From Candidatus Magnetomicrobium cryptolimnococcus (GTDB lineage: Bacteria; Nitrospirota; Thermodesulfovibrionia; Thermodesulfovibrionales; Magnetobacteriaceae), in contig JAGYWI010000003.1 of NCBI GenBank assembly GCA_018606805.1, positions 62,001 through 126,000 of the forward strand: 64,000 nt of DNA, read 5' to 3'. Positions 8,453 to 17,642 of this stretch are shown here, one piece after another (within the stretch, counting starts at the first letter, position 1; each line of letters opens with the position of its first letter). A program made the translations under genes and the position numbers. Below the pieces are notes generated by a model. The model did not search any database. It was given only the letters and a program-made list of their open reading frames with translations, and was not told the DNA's origin.

Positions 8453-9706
8453 ATGGTATTAAAAGAAAGAAAAGTGGTCGTAACCGGTGTAGGGTTGATA
8501 ACGCCTGTTGGTACGGGTAAGGAAAAGGCGTGGAATAACATAATAAACGGGGTTTGTGGTATTGGACCGTTGACAAGGTTTTCAGACCCGTTAATGCCGG
8601 TACGTATAGCTGGTGAAGTGGCGGATTTTGACCCACTTCAGTATATTAGCGTCAAGGATGTTAAGAAAATGGACAGGTTTATCCATTTTGCCGTTGGCGC
8701 TGCCGATATGGCTATTGAAGATGCTGCTCTTAAAATTACAAGTGAAAATGCTAACCGTGTTGGGGTCTTGATAGGCTCAGGTATTGGTGGGCTGCCTGCC
8801 ATTGAAAGCTATTGTAAGGCATATATGGAAAATGGTTATAAGAAGGTGTCGCCGTTTTTTATCCCGATGCTTATAATAAATTTAGCTGCCGGTAACGTAT
8901 CAATAAGATGTGGGGCTAAGGGGCCTAATTCTTCAGTAGCGACTGCCTGTGCTACAGGGTCGCATGCCATAGGTGATGCCTATAAGATAATACAAAGGGG
9001 CGACGCTGATGCGATGATAGCTGGCGGCACGGAGTCTGTTATAACGCCACTAGCTGTTGGTGGGTTTGCTATTATGAAGGCGCTTTCCCGTAGAAATGAT
9101 GAACCACATAGAGCCAGCAGACCGTTTGATTTGAATCGGGATGGTTTTGTTGTCAGTGAAGGAGCTGGTATTGTGGTTTTGGAGGAGCTCGAACATGCCT
9201 TAAATAGAGGAGCTCGAATTTATGCAGAAGTGGTTGGCTATGGTATGACAGGTGATGCTTATCATATTACAGCACCCTCGATAGATGGTGATGGGGCTTA
9301 TAGGTGTATGGCTATAGCGCTTAATGATGGCAATGTTAGCCCTGAAGAGGTTGATTATATAAATGCCCATGGGACATCTACAAAGTTTAATGATGAGCTT
9401 GAGACGATAGCCATTAAAAAGCTGTTTAAGGAGCATGCCTATAAGCTAGCGGTTAGTTCCACGAAATCAATGACAGGGCATTTGCTTGGTGCGGCTGGTG
9501 GCGTAGAGAGCATATTCTGTGCCCTTGCCCTTCATTACGGAATAATTCCACCAACTATCAACTTGGATACTCCCGATCCGGAATGTGATTTAGATTATGT
9601 TGCTCATAAGGCGCGTAAAGTGGATATTAATTTTGCCCTATGTAATTCTTTTGGCTTTGGTGGTACGAATGCATGCATATTGTTTAAAAGATTTAACCAA
9701 ACTTGA
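8453..9706 (+). CDS. fabF: 3-oxoacyl-[acyl-carrier-protein] synthase II
   Basis: FabF condenses malonyl-ACP with acyl-ACP. The 417-residue thiolase-fold enzyme has the catalytic triad Cys166 (TACATGS), His306 (NAHGTST) and His343 (TGHLLGAAGG), and the C-terminal CNSFGFGGTNACILF. Its start lies 3 bp after acpP, so it is probably translationally coupled. The final 38 nt overlap the best start of rnc in another frame, which ties both genes to one transcript. Confidence 0.97.
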   Translation: MVLKERKVVVTGVGLITPVGTGKEKAWNNIINGVCGIGPLTRFSDPLMPVRIAGEVADFDPLQYISVKDVKKMDRFIHFAVGAADMAIEDAALKITSENANRVGVLIGSGIGGLPAIESYCKAYMENGYKKVSPFFIPMLIINLAAGNVSIRCGAKGPNSSVATACATGSHAIGDAYKIIQRGDADAMIAGGTESVITPLAVGGFAIMKALSRRNDEPHRASRPFDLNRDGFVVSEGAGIVVLEELEHALNRGARIYAEVVGYGMTGDAYHITAPSIDGDGAYRCMAIALNDGNVSPEEVDYINAHGTSTKFNDELETIAIKKLFKEHAYKLAVSSTKSMTGHLLGAAGGVESIFCALALHYGIIPPTINLDTPDPECDLDYVAHKARKVDINFALCNSFGFGGTNACILFKRFNQT

Positions 9707-10424
9707 AAAAACCCTTCAATATACTTTTAATAATGAAAGTATATTGATGGAGGCAATTACGCATCGTTCTTACTACCATGAAAGTCAGGAGAAGGAAGGT
9801 GCATATAACGAACGGCTTGAGTTTTTAGGGGATGCCATCTTGGGACTTGTCATTTCGGAGTCATTGTTTTATTACGAGGAGGCTTCTTTTGATGAATCGG
9901 AGATGTCTCGTTTAAAGTCATGTTTGGTGTCAAGGACTATATTGTATAAAGTGGCAGCAGAGCTTGAGTTAGGCTTATTTCTTCGGCTTGGCAAGGGAGA
10001 GGAAAAGGCCAGTGGACGCCTCAAGCCTTCCATTTTGGCGAATTGTCTTGAGGCGGTCTTTGGCGCTATCTTTCTTGACGGTGGATACTTGACTGCTAAA
10101 CACGTTATACTAAACCTATATGAGCCTATTATGGCAAAACTCCTTGAAAAGGATGTGTGTTCAGACCATAAAACACAGCTACAGGAGCTAACACAGAAAC
10201 TCTATGGCAATTTGCCACAATATAGACTTGTTAAGGAAACTGGTAACGATCACGACAAATTGTTTTTTTATGAAGTGTACATAAATGACAGTTGTTTTGG
10301 TAAAGGCAGTGGTAAGAAGAAAAAGATAGCCCAGATGGAAGCCGCAAGAAATGCCCTTAGTATGATTGAAAAAGATGGCACACCTGCCGGGAATCATTTT
10401 AATGATTTTAAAGATTGTCTATAA
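9669..10424 (+). CDS. rnc: Ribonuclease III
   Basis: RNase III cleaves double-stranded RNA in rRNA maturation and mRNA turnover. The RNase III signature NERLEFLGDAILG contains the catalytic Glu/Asp set, with the second acidic pair in the NCLEAVFGAIFLDGG segment. A double-stranded RNA-binding domain with TQLQELTQKLYG and GSGKKKKIAQMEAARNAL fills the C terminus. I chose the ATG at 9669 inside the end of fabF; it gives 251 residues, close to the family length, and places KTLQYTFNNESILMEAITHRSY near the N terminus as expected. The longer frame from 9597 would add a fabF-antiphase tail with no homology. Confidence 0.95.
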   Translation: MHAYCLKDLTKLEKTLQYTFNNESILMEAITHRSYYHESQEKEGAYNERLEFLGDAILGLVISESLFYYEEASFDESEMSRLKSCLVSRTILYKVAAELELGLFLRLGKGEEKASGRLKPSILANCLEAVFGAIFLDGGYLTAKHVILNLYEPIMAKLLEKDVCSDHKTQLQELTQKLYGNLPQYRLVKETGNDHDKLFFYEVYINDSCFGKGSGKKKKIAQMEAARNALSMIEKDGTPAGNHFNDFKDCL

Positions 10425-10484
10425 TAATATCAATGCTGTTTGGCATTACTTATGTTGTAGTTAAGACTACGTTATTATACCAAA

Positions 10485-10600
10485 AAAAATGGGTTGCAAA
10501 AATAATACTTGTATTTTTATCATTACTTATGCAAAATAGCTTTTTTGGGATTCACAGGTGTGTAGGTACACCCCATTCATTTAGGATAAAAAGTGGGGTT
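10485..10600. repeat. Dispersed intergenic element (related to 24752-24830)
   Basis: The stretch starting TTGCAAAAATAATACTTG and running through GATTCACAGGTGTG is about 75-80 % identical over 70 bp to 24757-24826. It also contains the small palindrome GGTGTGTAGGTACACC. It lies between rnc and purM and has no coding character. Confidence 0.65.
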
Positions 10601-10634
10601 GAGTCCAGTAAGTTGATAAGGTAATATATAGTGT

Positions 10635-11669
10635 ATGAATAAGCAAAAACTAACATATAAATCAGCCGGTGTGGATATAGATAAGGCGGATGGCTTTGTT
10701 AAAAATATCTCAAAACTTGCCGCCAAGACGCTAAAGCCCGGTGTTATTAGTGGCATAGGTCCATTTAGTGCACTTTTTCATTTAGATATTAAAAAGTACA
10801 CAGACCCTGTCCTTGTAAGCTCCACAGATGGCGTTGGCACCAAGGCACTTGTGGCTATCATGATTAATAGGCACGACACTATAGGCATAGACCTTGTTGC
10901 TATGTGTGTTAATGATATTATTACATGTGGGGCTTTGCCACTTTTTTTTCTGGATTATATTGCCTGCGGGTATCTACAAACGGAAACAGCCGAAAGCCTC
11001 ATACACGGTATAGCGGATGGATGCCAAGAGGCAGGGTGTAGCCTCGTTGGCGGTGAAACTGCCGAGATGCCCGGCCTTTATAAAGACGGACATTACGATA
11101 TAGCTGGGTTTAGCGTTGGTGTTGTTAATAAAGGGGATATTATTGACGGATCTCATATTAGTGATGGCGATGATATTATAGGCTTAGCATCAAATGGTCT
11201 TCACAGTAACGGGTACTCACTTGTAAGGAAACTCTTTTTCGATATAGAAAGGCTCGATGTAAACGCTTACGTTAGTGAACTTAGTTGTACATTAGGAGAG
11301 GAGCTTTTAAGGCCTACAAGGATATATGTTAAAGCGCTTGAATGTCTAAAAGACAAGGTGCAAGTTAAGGCAATGGCTCATATCACGGGTGGTGGCATTA
11401 CAGATAATCTGCCAAGGGTGCTACCTGATGGCTTTGGTGCTCAAATTATAACAAATGCCTGGCATAAACCGAAAATCTTTCAACTGATTAATTTTTTAGG
11501 CAACATTGACTTTCATGAAATGTATAAGACATTTAACATGGGAATAGGCTATACCTTTGTTGTTAACAGCTATGATAAAGTTAAAGCCATGGATTTGTTA
11601 CAAGTAGCCGGTTTTCCGTGCTACTGTATAGGAAGGGTTGTTAAAGGAAAAGGTATAACATATTTATAA
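10635..11669 (+). CDS. purM: Phosphoribosylformylglycinamidine cyclo-ligase (AIR synthetase)
   Basis: PurM closes the imidazole ring of purines: FGAM plus ATP gives AIR. The 344-residue protein has the family start TYKSAGVDIDKAD, the ATP-binding SSTDGVGTKALVA, the ICGALPLFFLDYIACG-type segment and GGETAEMPGLY. HITGGGITDNLPRVLP is the conserved C-terminal motif. Length and all motifs fit an intact enzyme. No other pur gene is adjacent, and a repeat-bearing gap separates it from rnc. Confidence 0.96.
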   Translation: MNKQKLTYKSAGVDIDKADGFVKNISKLAAKTLKPGVISGIGPFSALFHLDIKKYTDPVLVSSTDGVGTKALVAIMINRHDTIGIDLVAMCVNDIITCGALPLFFLDYIACGYLQTETAESLIHGIADGCQEAGCSLVGGETAEMPGLYKDGHYDIAGFSVGVVNKGDIIDGSHISDGDDIIGLASNGLHSNGYSLVRKLFFDIERLDVNAYVSELSCTLGEELLRPTRIYVKALECLKDKVQVKAMAHITGGGITDNLPRVLPDGFGAQIITNAWHKPKIFQLINFLGNIDFHEMYKTFNMGIGYTFVVNSYDKVKAMDLLQVAGFPCYCIGRVVKGKGITYL

Positions 11670-11680
11670 ATGAGTTTAAG

Positions 11681-11729
11681 GATAAAAAGCTTGGACAGAT
11701 AAAAAGCTTGGACAGATGAAAAAGTTTGG
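11681..11729. repeat. Short tandem repeat downstream of purM
   Basis: Two exact 17-bp copies of GATAAAAAGCTTGGACA are followed by a diverged third copy. The remaining gap to gcvH (11730-11939) shows no gene and no clear promoter; a weak CAACC/GGTTG hairpin lies just before gcvH. Confidence 0.8.
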
Positions 11730-11951
11730 ATGATGTCAACCTCCTTACCTATCCAACCCGCCGTACCGCAGGCCTTATTTAACGCCTAGTGATACAATAA
11801 TGAGCAGTACATGTTGTCATAACTTACCACTTAAAAGGAAAGTCAATATAGTGGATTTAGAAATAAATCTTGACAAAAACGGAAAAACTATGAAACAATT
11901 CGTAAAAAGGCAACCTGTTTTACGGGTTGAATAATATCAATGGAGGGAATG

Positions 11952-12341
11952 ATGATTCCGGAAGATCTTCGTTACCATAAGAAACATACGTGGGTAAAAG
12001 TTTCTGGAAACAAGGCAAAGATTGGTATTACCAATTATGCGCAGGATGCTCTTGGGGATATTGTGTATATTGAGATGCCAGAAGTTGAGAGCGAGGTAGA
12101 GGCAAACACAGAAATGTCGGAGATAGAGTCGACAAAGGCGACCGACTCGGTTATTGCCCCGGTTAGCGGGATTGTAATCAAGGTGAACGAGGAGCTTGAG
12201 GATGCACCTGAGATTATAAACGAGGAACCGTACGGTAAGGGTTGGATAGCAGAGGTGAAGCTTTCTAACGAGTCGGAACTGGACGACCTGATGGATGCCA
12301 CCGATTATGCCAAGTATCTTGAAGAGGAAGCCATAGGATGA
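11952..12341 (+). CDS. gcvH: Glycine cleavage system H protein (lipoyl carrier)
   Basis: The protein carries a lipoyl group that shuttles the aminomethyl moiety in glycine cleavage or its reversal. GITNYAQDALGDIVYIEMPE and the lipoylation site in EIESTKATDS (Lys62 from this start) are diagnostic. Three ATG codons are possible (11940, 11949, 11952); GGAGGG at 11942-11947 is best spaced for 11952, giving MIPEDLRYHKKHTWV, the usual N terminus. It overlaps lpdA by 4 nt (ATGA), so both are co-translated. No gcvT or gcvP is present in the window, so a role in a related lipoate-binding system cannot be excluded. Confidence 0.92.
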   Translation: MIPEDLRYHKKHTWVKVSGNKAKIGITNYAQDALGDIVYIEMPEVESEVEANTEMSEIESTKATDSVIAPVSGIVIKVNEELEDAPEIINEEPYGKGWIAEVKLSNESELDDLMDATDYAKYLEEEAIG

Positions 12342-13729
12342 AGATAGCCATATTGGGTGCCGGTCCTGGTGGTTATGTGGCAGCTTTGAAGGCAGCTCAA
12401 ATGGGCGCTGAGGTTGTCGTTATAGAAGAAAGCGAAGTGGGTGGCGTCTGTCTTAATGCCGGTTGTATACCGACAAAAACACTTATAGCATCAAGCGACC
12501 TCTACAGTAAGTTAAAAGAGCATGACGATTACGGCATTGAAATTTCCGGGGATGTGAAGCCCAATATTCGAAAGATGATGGAGCGTAAACGCTCGGTAAT
12601 TTCCACACAGGTTAAAGGTATACGGGCTCTTTTTAAGAGTTGGGGCATACGCCTTATTGAAGGCAGAGGCTCTTTCATATCCGGCAAGGAGATTAAAGTT
12701 ACACTGAAAGACACCTCCCAACAGGTGGTTAACGCTGACAAGTTTATAATAGCAACCGGCTCACGCCCATTTAGTGTGCCAGCTTTTCCCTTTGATGGGA
12801 CACATATTCTGTCAAGCACCCATGCCCTTGAACTGGAAGAGATACCAAAGAGCATGATAATTATAGGCGCTGGCGTTATCGGCTGTGAGTTTGCTTCCAT
12901 GTACAGGGCACTTGGCTGTGAGGTATCTATTGTTGAATTATTGCCAAGGGCTCTTGCCACTGAGGATGAGGAAATCTCCTCTATGATTGAAAAGGAGTTT
13001 AAAAAGAGGAAAATTAAACTCTATACGAAAGTCAAGGCAGAAAAGGTCGTCGTTGAGGATAATATGGTAAAGGTTACCATATCCGGCGACAAAGAGCTTA
13101 GTGCTCAAAAATTGCTCGTATCCGTAGGAAGGAGTTTTAATAGCGAAGGGCTTGGCCTTGAAACCTGTGGCGTTGACCTTGCCAAAAGGGGCAACATCTC
13201 TGTAAACAAATACATGCAGACAACTAACCCGGACATCTATGCCATAGGGGACGTTACCGGTGGCATATTGCTTGCCCACGTGGCATCTAAAGAAGGCATT
13301 GTGGCAGTTGAAAACATTTTAGGACACACCGTTGAGATGAACTACAAAGTAGTGCCAGCCGGGGTGTTTACGCACCCTGAAATTGGCTCTGTTGGCCTTA
13401 GAGAGCACGAGGCTAAAGAGCAGTCAATTAAGTACAAAACCGGATACTTTCAGTACAGAGCCCTCGGTAAGTCCCACGCTATCGGGGAGATTACCGGTAT
13501 GTTTAAGGTGATAGCCGAGGCTGAGGGCAAAGGTAAAATACTCGGTGCTCACGTTATAGGCCATGCCGCTGCCGATTTAATACACGAAGCCGTTATTGCC
13601 ATGCAGGGGGGGTTAACCGTAAAGGAACTTGCCGATACTATACACTCACACCCAACACTGTCTGAAGGTATGATGGAGGCTTGTGAGGACCTTTTGGGTT
13701 CAGCCATACACTCGACTCCTAAAAAATAA
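12338..13729 (+). CDS. lpdA: Dihydrolipoamide dehydrogenase (E3 / L protein)
   Basis: This flavoprotein reoxidises dihydrolipoyl groups with NAD. The 463-residue enzyme shows the FAD motif GAGPGGYVAA, the redox-active disulfide Cys38/Cys43 in GGVCLNAGCIPTK, the NAD-binding GAGVIGCEFASMY, the second FAD motif IYAIGDV, and the C-terminal His438/Glu443 of IHSHPTLSE from the partner subunit's active site. It is translationally coupled to gcvH, so it most likely serves that H protein, and could be shared with 2-oxoacid dehydrogenases encoded elsewhere. Confidence 0.96.
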   Translation: MKIAILGAGPGGYVAALKAAQMGAEVVVIEESEVGGVCLNAGCIPTKTLIASSDLYSKLKEHDDYGIEISGDVKPNIRKMMERKRSVISTQVKGIRALFKSWGIRLIEGRGSFISGKEIKVTLKDTSQQVVNADKFIIATGSRPFSVPAFPFDGTHILSSTHALELEEIPKSMIIIGAGVIGCEFASMYRALGCEVSIVELLPRALATEDEEISSMIEKEFKKRKIKLYTKVKAEKVVVEDNMVKVTISGDKELSAQKLLVSVGRSFNSEGLGLETCGVDLAKRGNISVNKYMQTTNPDIYAIGDVTGGILLAHVASKEGIVAVENILGHTVEMNYKVVPAGVFTHPEIGSVGLREHEAKEQSIKYKTGYFQYRALGKSHAIGEITGMFKVIAEAEGKGKILGAHVIGHAAADLIHEAVIAMQGGLTVKELADTIHSHPTLSEGMMEACEDLLGSAIHSTPKK

Positions 13730-13776
13730 CTGAAATAATATATAATATATGCAAAACTGATGAAGGAGGAGTTTAA

Positions 13777-15063
<1,287 letters not shown>

Positions 15064-15073
15064 GTGGATTAAA

Positions 15074-15105
15074 AAAATGAGGGAAAGCCCCTTTTCCCTC
15101 ATTTT
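15074..15105 (+). terminator. Hairpin terminator after eno
   Basis: AAAATGAGGGAAA pairs perfectly with TTTCCCTCATTTT around a five- to six-base loop. It lies between eno and ftsB. Confidence 0.85.
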
Positions 15106-15122
15106 AAACCAAAAGAGGTGTA

Positions 15123-15452
15123 ATGGTTCAACGCAACTACATAAGAAGCCAAATAATTTCTGAAAGAAAAAGAAAAAACAGATACTATGTTTATTTTTTT
15201 ATACTTGCTATTTTATTTATAATATATAATTTATTTTTTGATGATATGGGCTTTGTTAAATATATATACCTAAAACAAGAAGAACAAGAAATCCAGTTAG
15301 AGCTGGCAAAACTCGAAAAAGAAATAGGCGGCCTTAAAGTTGATATTAAATCTATATCGAAAGACCCTTTCTATATAGAAAAACAGGCAAGAGAAAACTT
15401 TGGTCTAGCCCTGCCTGATGAATACATATTCAAATACGAAGCCGATAAATGA
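15123..15452 (+). CDS. ftsB: FtsB/DivIC-type septum formation protein
   Basis: The 109-residue bitopic membrane protein fits the FtsB/DivIC family, which bridges FtsQ and FtsL in the divisome. A basic N terminus (RSQIISERKRKNR) precedes one transmembrane helix (about residues 21-39, YVYFFILAILFIIYNLFF). A periplasmic coiled coil (LKQEEQEIQLELAKLEKEI) follows, and the closing motif DPFYIEKQARENFGLALPDE is typical of the family. Its stop overlaps the ubiX start by 4 nt. In many bacteria this gene follows eno, as here. Confidence 0.88.
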   Translation: MVQRNYIRSQIISERKRKNRYYVYFFILAILFIIYNLFFDDMGFVKYIYLKQEEQEIQLELAKLEKEIGGLKVDIKSISKDPFYIEKQARENFGLALPDEYIFKYEADK

Positions 15453-16003
15453 AAACCTATGTGGTCGCCATAACAGGAGCAAGCGGCGTTATACTAGGCC
15501 TTAGACTTATCGAAGAACTATTAAAACAATTCCAATTGCACGTCGTAATATCCCAAAGCGCCCTGCCCATAATAACCGAAGAAACTCATATTAAATTAAA
15601 TGACCACTCTGGAAATATGTACCTGCATAACGAAAACGATATGTTTGCTTCTATTGCAAGCGGCTCTTACGAAACAGCTGGCATGTTCGTCGTGCCATGC
15701 TCAATGAAAACACTCTCAACAATAGCCAACGGCTATAGCTCAAACCTAATATCTCGTGCTGCCGACGTTACTATAAAGGAAGGTAGAAAACTTATTATCT
15801 CACCAAGAGAAATGCCCTTTAACGCAATACACTTAGAAAATATGCTTAAACTCTCACGTCTTGGTGTTACAATAGCAGCCCCTATACCAGCCTTCTACCA
15901 CCACCCTACAACAATCGAAGATATAGTGGATTTTTTGGTCGGGAAAATACTCGATTGTATGAAAATTAAACATAATCTCTACCAAAAATGGAGCGGAAAT
16001 TAA
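15449..16003 (+). CDS. ubiX: Flavin prenyltransferase UbiX
   Basis: UbiX attaches a dimethylallyl group to FMN, making the prenylated FMN cofactor of UbiD-type decarboxylases. The 184-residue protein has the N-terminal TGASGVILGLRLIEEL, the SGSYETAGMFVVPCSMKTL region with FMN and phosphate contacts, and PREMPFNAIHLENML near residues 112-126, all family markers. No ubiD is in the window. It is translationally coupled to ftsB, an arrangement that probably reflects operon packing and not shared function. Confidence 0.93.
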   Translation: MKTYVVAITGASGVILGLRLIEELLKQFQLHVVISQSALPIITEETHIKLNDHSGNMYLHNENDMFASIASGSYETAGMFVVPCSMKTLSTIANGYSSNLISRAADVTIKEGRKLIISPREMPFNAIHLENMLKLSRLGVTIAAPIPAFYHHPTTIEDIVDFLVGKILDCMKIKHNLYQKWSGN

Positions 16004-16011
16004 GTTAAGGA

Positions 16012-16170
16012 AAAAGATGTGCGGGGGAAAACCCTTTTCGAGAAAAAGTATTGATTTATATATTATTTTAAAATTCATACAAAATTATTAGCCAATACGT
16101 TACGTAGGGGCGAACCTTTCGCGTGTTCGCCCTTAATTTTTTTACCTTTTAAATCGAAATCGCTATATCT
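16012..16170. repeat. MITE / REP-like remnant downstream of ubiX
   Basis: At 16012-16050 lies a stretch related to the GGGGAAAACCCTTTTCGAG part of the 7.2-kb element. At 16104-16135 the REP-like hairpin GGGGCGAACC...GTTCGCCC is present. It ends with AAATCGAAATCGCTATA (16151-16167), a one-base-deleted copy of the terminal repeat of the MITE upstream of lipA. It is thus the right half of a degenerate copy. Confidence 0.75.
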
Positions 16171-16198
16171 TTAGTTATCCTTCTGCGTCTGCTATACT

Positions 16199-16235
16199 AA
16201 GGTGGACTGATTTGTCAAGACCGTTTTTCTTGGCT
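16199..16235. repeat. IS-end relic
   Basis: GTGGACTGATTTGTCAAGAC followed by CGTTTTT matches the IS end at about 16540 in the same orientation. The neighbouring sequence is different, so this is a solitary end left by an earlier insertion or rearrangement. Confidence 0.6.
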
Positions 16236-16246
16236 AATCTTTTTTA

Positions 16247-16501
16247 TTAACATCCCCCACTATCACCCCCGCAATCAAGTCCTCCACAGTCACTAACAAT
16301 ATTGCTATCATAAAATCCACAACTATTATTAATAGAATTATTTGTATCCCTACTTTTTCTAAGTGTCTTAGTTTGTTCTTCTAATTTTTGCTTTTGTTTT
16401 TCTGTCATTTTCATATATTCAGGTAAAGGTTCTTTGCAAGATACGCAATAGTCTATTTTTCGGTTATAGACTATTTCATTACATGATGTACATTTAAACA
16501 T
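16247..16501 (-). CDS. Small zinc-ribbon protein with Cys/Gly-rich tail
   Basis: The 84-residue protein starts with a four-cysteine zinc ribbon: FKCTSCNEIV near residues 3-6 and YCVSCKEPLPEYM near 19-22. A charged helix (EKQKQKLEEQTKTLRKSR) follows, then an unusual tail with Cys-Gly repeats, SDCGGLDCGGDSGGC, at the extreme C terminus. AAGGAGGG lies 6 nt upstream of the ATG, so it is very probably translated. I know no function. It is boxed in by IS-end relics on both sides, so it may have been carried in by a mobile element. Confidence 0.65.
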   Translation of the reverse strand: MFKCTSCNEIVYNRKIDYCVSCKEPLPEYMKMTEKQKQKLEEQTKTLRKSRDTNNSINNSCGFYDSNIVSDCGGLDCGGDSGGC

Positions 16502-16537
16502 GTTAACCCTCCTTATAGTATACCTATAAGAAATTTA

Positions 16538-16580
16538 TAGTGGACTAATTTGTCAAGACCGTTTTTTTATTTTTAGTTTC
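16538..16580. repeat. IS end (IS3/IS481-type) next to transposase remnant
   Basis: AGTGGACTAATTTGTCAAGA followed by CCGTTTTTTTATTTTTAG forms the probable right end of an insertion sequence. A 30-nt part of it recurs near 23.7 kb. Confidence 0.6.
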
Positions 16581-16730
16581 CCTCTAAAACTTTATCTTTG
16601 CAACAACAATACCACATGAGGCACTTTTTAAAAACATCAAACGGTGTCATATAATTTAAAGATTGACGTTGCCTATTATAGTTATAAAACTAAATATATC
16701 CTCTTATACCTTCTTTAACCTTCATTATAC
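16573..16730 (-). pseudogene. IS3-type transposase C-terminal remnant
   Basis: Read on the minus strand, one frame gives VKEGIRGYI, a TAG stop, then FYNYNRQRQSLNYMTPFDVF before a TAA at 16573. The second part is the hallmark C-terminal end of IS3/IS481-family DDE transposases (a YNxxRxHxSLxYxTP-like motif). The stop replaces a residue that is normally Glu or a similar codon. No upstream catalytic domain remains: the sequence is cut by the duplicated nuclease unit. This is a dead fragment next to its own IS end. Confidence 0.75.
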
Positions 16731-16757
16731 TTGCTCATTGAGTATATAGCCATTTTA

Positions 16758-17642
16758 TTAAATAATACCTGTTATTTTTTTAAATTCTGTTATATTTGAT
16801 GCCTTTTTTATGCTTTCTTGTATTTTTACTAACCTATTGAAATCTTGTATCTCAGTTATCTTATTTATAACCGAAAGGCTTGACTTACCAAATTTAATAT
16901 CTAAGGCACATTTTATCCCTATAATAAGTCCCTCATGGAGCCCCTCCTTGCGTCCTTCTTTATGTCCTGCCTTCTGTCCCTCTTTACGTCCTTCCTTACG
17001 TCCCTCCTGTCTACCAGTTAGATACACCTCATCTTTGCTTATGTCAATTATTACTGGCATTTTTCTTTCTACCTCCTGTGCTACTAATGGTGATATACCT
17101 CTAAGCCTTGATAGATTTCTTAGCGCTATCACATAATCCTTCTGCAACTTTTCGGGCAATACCATAAATCTCTCTCTTATTGCCTTCAATGTTGCAATCG
17201 GATTTTCCATCCGACATAATATAGATAATAACGCATCATCCGGATTATTACTGCTAAGTAGTTCTATGCAGTCTATCTCTCGAATGTCCTTAATCTTATA
17301 CGAATACGTTAACGTATTATGATATATCCCATTATTCATAGTTAAGGGAGCTTCCCCTACGTAGAGTAGAAGTTGATGGATTGGCACTCTGCGTACTTGA
17401 TATATCAAGCTATAGTAATCGTGCATTCTCCACTCCATGTCCTTTTCATTTGTCGCTTGCAATTCCATATGAAAGATACTCGTATCTGGTAACTCTATCA
17501 CCAAATCTGGCTCTCTACTTTGTACTACTGGAAACTTAGTGTCCAAAAATTTGCCTTCCTCAAATACAGTTAATAGCTTTAAAAACCGCTTTGGAATATT
17601 TTTAATTATTTTCTTTAGTGTTATATCATACAGTTGACTCAT
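16758..17642 (-). CDS. PD-(D/E)XK nuclease family protein, Rpn/transposase-like, copy A
   Basis: This 294-residue protein resembles the PD-(D/E)XK nuclease family transposases / Rpn recombination-promoting nucleases (COG5464-like). From the start MSQLYDITLKKII, the active-site pattern is visible: EPDLVIEL with Asp46 and FHMELQA with Glu60 and Gln62. A Gly-Arg-Lys-Glu repeat region (RQEGRKEGRKEGQKAG) near residue 210 is typical of the family. I chose the ATG at 17642; GGAGG lies 11 nt upstream, and a GTG at 17660 is an alternative. It is an almost identical tandem copy of the next gene. Such proteins cut DNA and promote RecA-independent recombination in E. coli; the role here is inferred from the family. 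Confidence 0.8.
   Translation of the reverse strand: MSQLYDITLKKIIKNIPKRFLKLLTVFEEGKFLDTKFPVVQSREPDLVIELPDTSIFHMELQATNEKDMEWRMHDYYSLIYQVRRVPIHQLLLYVGEAPLTMNNGIYHNTLTYSYKIKDIREIDCIELLSSNNPDDALLSILCRMENPIATLKAIRERFMVLPEKLQKDYVIALRNLSRLRGISPLVAQEVERKMPVIIDISKDEVYLTGRQEGRKEGRKEGQKAGHKEGRKEGLHEGLIIGIKCALDIKFGKSSLSVINKITEIQDFNRLVKIQESIKKASNITEFKKITGII

Noticed and set aside
10415-10624. 69-residue frame after rnc
   Set aside because: It runs through the repeat at 10485 and shares its bias with the frame at 24770; not a conserved protein.
11868-11900. TTGACA at 11870 as the gcvH promoter
   Set aside because: No -10 element lies at the right distance (17 nt later is AAACAA).
16573-16730. Functional transposase
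   Set aside because: Only the C-terminal piece remains, with an in-frame TAG stop.
16810-17136. Plus-strand frame (also at 17641-18054)
   Set aside because: Antisense shadow of the GRKEG repeat region of the nuclease copies; identical in both because of the duplication.
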